NCBI GenBank assembly: GCA_021783855.1
Contig: JAJXTL010000172.1
Location: 1-5,688, forward strand
Direction: 5' to 3'
DNA from: Pseudomonadota bacterium
GTDB taxonomy: Bacteria; Pseudomonadota; Gammaproteobacteria; Burkholderiales; Gallionellaceae
DNA: 5,688 bases
The notes beneath the pieces are model-generated. The model ran no database searches and had not been told where the DNA came from. It saw only the letters and a program-made list of their open reading frames with translations. Numbering within the stretch: the stretch's first letter is position 1; each line of letters starts with the position of its first letter. Shown here one piece after another: positions 5,008 through 5,688 of this stretch. The translations under genes were made by a program, and so were the position numbers.

Positions 5008-5580
5008 ATGCACGAAATATTGGGGTTCATCCTGCCTGTTATTGCAGCCTCTGCGGAAGCAATGATTTGGGTTTTGATCATCGTCACTCTGGTGCTTATC
5101 GGCAGAGGGAAAATACTGCCCTCCGAAAAACCGATCATCATCGAACGCACAGGGCAATATAAAATGACCCTTGCGCCGGGACTGAATCTTGCGCAGCCTT
5201 TCATAGAGGCTATCGCCAGTCAGGTTTCCTTGCGTGAAGATCGCAGTCGGAATGGTTTGCTGCTGTGTTTTGAAGTTCGGGATAAAAATATTGCGTCCCG
5301 CAAGCAACCGTTTTATCTGTTGGAGGTTGCCTTGCAAAACGGTTATTTATGCTTCGATGCCGGAACAGTTCAAAAAGAACTTATGCTCGACAATACAACC
5401 TCGTGCGGCACCCTGATGGAGGATGTTGAAAATGCAAGTCATGCTGTAGCGAAATTGTGGGGAATAGGTTTGCAAAGAGTGAACCAGATTGCACAGACAG
5501 GGGGTATTCAAGCTGTGCTCAAGCAGAGCGTTGCAGGATCGCCGCTGTCTGAAGGTCGGGCAAGCGCCGCTGAAGGCTAG
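5008..5580 (+). CDS. Short membrane-anchored protein with divergent SPFH (stomatin/prohibitin)-like domain
   Basis: The start ATG at 5008 is chosen because GAGGG (4992-4996) lies 11 bases before it; a TTG at 4990 in the same frame would bury that site. The protein has 190 residues. Residues 4-16 are hydrophobic and 18-32 form a clear membrane span (AMIWVLIIVTLVLIG), followed by basic residues. Residues 40-77 (SEKPIIIERTGQY, then LAPGLNLAQPFIEAIASQVSLRE) match the start of SPFH domains, where 'ER-G-Y---L-PGL----PF----V-LRE' is typical. Residues 90-94 (VRDKN) and 148-161 (AKLWGIGLQRVNQI) resemble the 'TKDN' and 'KWGIEV-RVEI' blocks. The middle is shorter and divergent, and the long C-terminal coiled coil of stomatins is absent; the tail is Ala/Ser/Gly-rich. 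It could be a reduced or decaying SPFH protein. Role in the membrane is unknown; a scaffold function is only a family-level guess. Confidence 0.65.
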   Translation: MHEILGFILPVIAASAEAMIWVLIIVTLVLIGRGKILPSEKPIIIERTGQYKMTLAPGLNLAQPFIEAIASQVSLREDRSRNGLLLCFEVRDKNIASRKQPFYLLEVALQNGYLCFDAGTVQKELMLDNTTSCGTLMEDVENASHAVAKLWGIGLQRVNQIAQTGGIQAVLKQSVAGSPLSEGRASAAEG

Positions 5581-5581
5581 G

Positions 5582-5601
5582 AGGTGCCGACAAGGTGCCG
5601 A
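5582..5601 (+). repeat. Short direct repeat after the SPFH-like gene
   Basis: AGGTGCCGA occurs twice (5582-5590 and 5593-5601), 11 bases apart, about one helical turn; AGGTGCC appears again at 5674-5680. Spacing by one turn could suit a protein-binding site upstream of the next gene, but the array is small. Confidence 0.4.
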
Positions 5602-5645
5602 AACCAGTTTCTAGTATATAAACACATAAATAACGAAACATGTAT

Positions 5646-5651
5646 TATACT
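5646..5651 (+). promoter_or_regulatory. Candidate -10 element for the gene beyond the right edge
   Basis: TATACT (5 of 6 to consensus) lies in a very AT-rich stretch (5611-5651) that stands out from its surroundings. No good -35 hexamer is seen at 16-18 bases. Transcription would start near 5658, before a possible translation start. Confidence 0.35.
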
Positions 5652-5684
5652 GTCGCATGCCCACATTATGACGAGGTGCCTGCC

Positions 5685-5688
5685 ATGC
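5685..5688 (+). CDS. Possible start of a further gene, cut by the window edge
   Basis: ATG at 5685 follows GAGG (5673-5676) by 8 bases, a good Shine-Dalgarno distance, downstream of an AT-rich promoter-like region. ATG at 5668 in another frame is also open to the end. Only a few bases are visible, so no product can be named. Confidence 0.3.

Noticed and set aside
4960..5337. - strand frame of 125 codons opposite the SPFH-like gene
   Set aside because: Antisense to a gene with its own Shine-Dalgarno and a membrane span; the product shows no motif.

Overview
The window looks like chromosomal DNA from a betaproteobacterium, possibly a Gallionellaceae/Nitrosomonadales relative. Three things suggest this: the earP-efp pair (arginine-rhamnosylated EF-P, found mainly in beta- and some gammaproteobacteria), moderately GC-rich coding sequence, and REP palindromes with a GTAG head. 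The genus is a guess from gene style, not a search result.

Left part (1-2578, + strand): the 3' end of apt; an inverted pair of REP palindromes; a small AT-rich gene of unknown function (76 aa); mtnA; and a FucA-like class II aldolase. MtnA followed by this aldolase is the core of the 'DHAP shunt' for 5'-methylthioadenosine (MTA) and 5'-deoxyadenosine salvage: MTA -> adenine + methylthioribose-1-P -> methylthioribulose-1-P -> DHAP + methylthioacetaldehyde. Apt would recycle the adenine. A nucleoside phosphorylase (mtnP) would be expected just upstream of the window. mtnA carries an in-frame extra segment of about 55-62 codons, rich in small repeats and hairpins, placed just before the catalytic cysteine strand. 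It looks like a palindromic repeat element that has become protein-coding, and is the most unusual feature here.

Middle (2577-3010): an apparently gene-free gap holds a complete small transcription unit on the - strand: a promoter-like pair, a Shine-Dalgarno, a 36-codon gene for a single-span membrane peptide, and a hairpin-plus-U-run terminator whose U-run lies over the aldolase stop codon.

Right part (3011-4826, + strand): earP and efp, 2 bp apart, then a strong intrinsic terminator. EarP rhamnosylates Arg32 of EF-P, which then relieves ribosome stalling at polyproline; the modifying enzyme and its substrate are encoded side by side.

Far right (4827-5688): a possible promoter, a short membrane-anchored protein with a divergent SPFH-like domain, and a leader region with a short direct repeat that probably precedes another gene cut off by the window edge. 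I see no tRNA, rRNA, CRISPR array or transposase gene.
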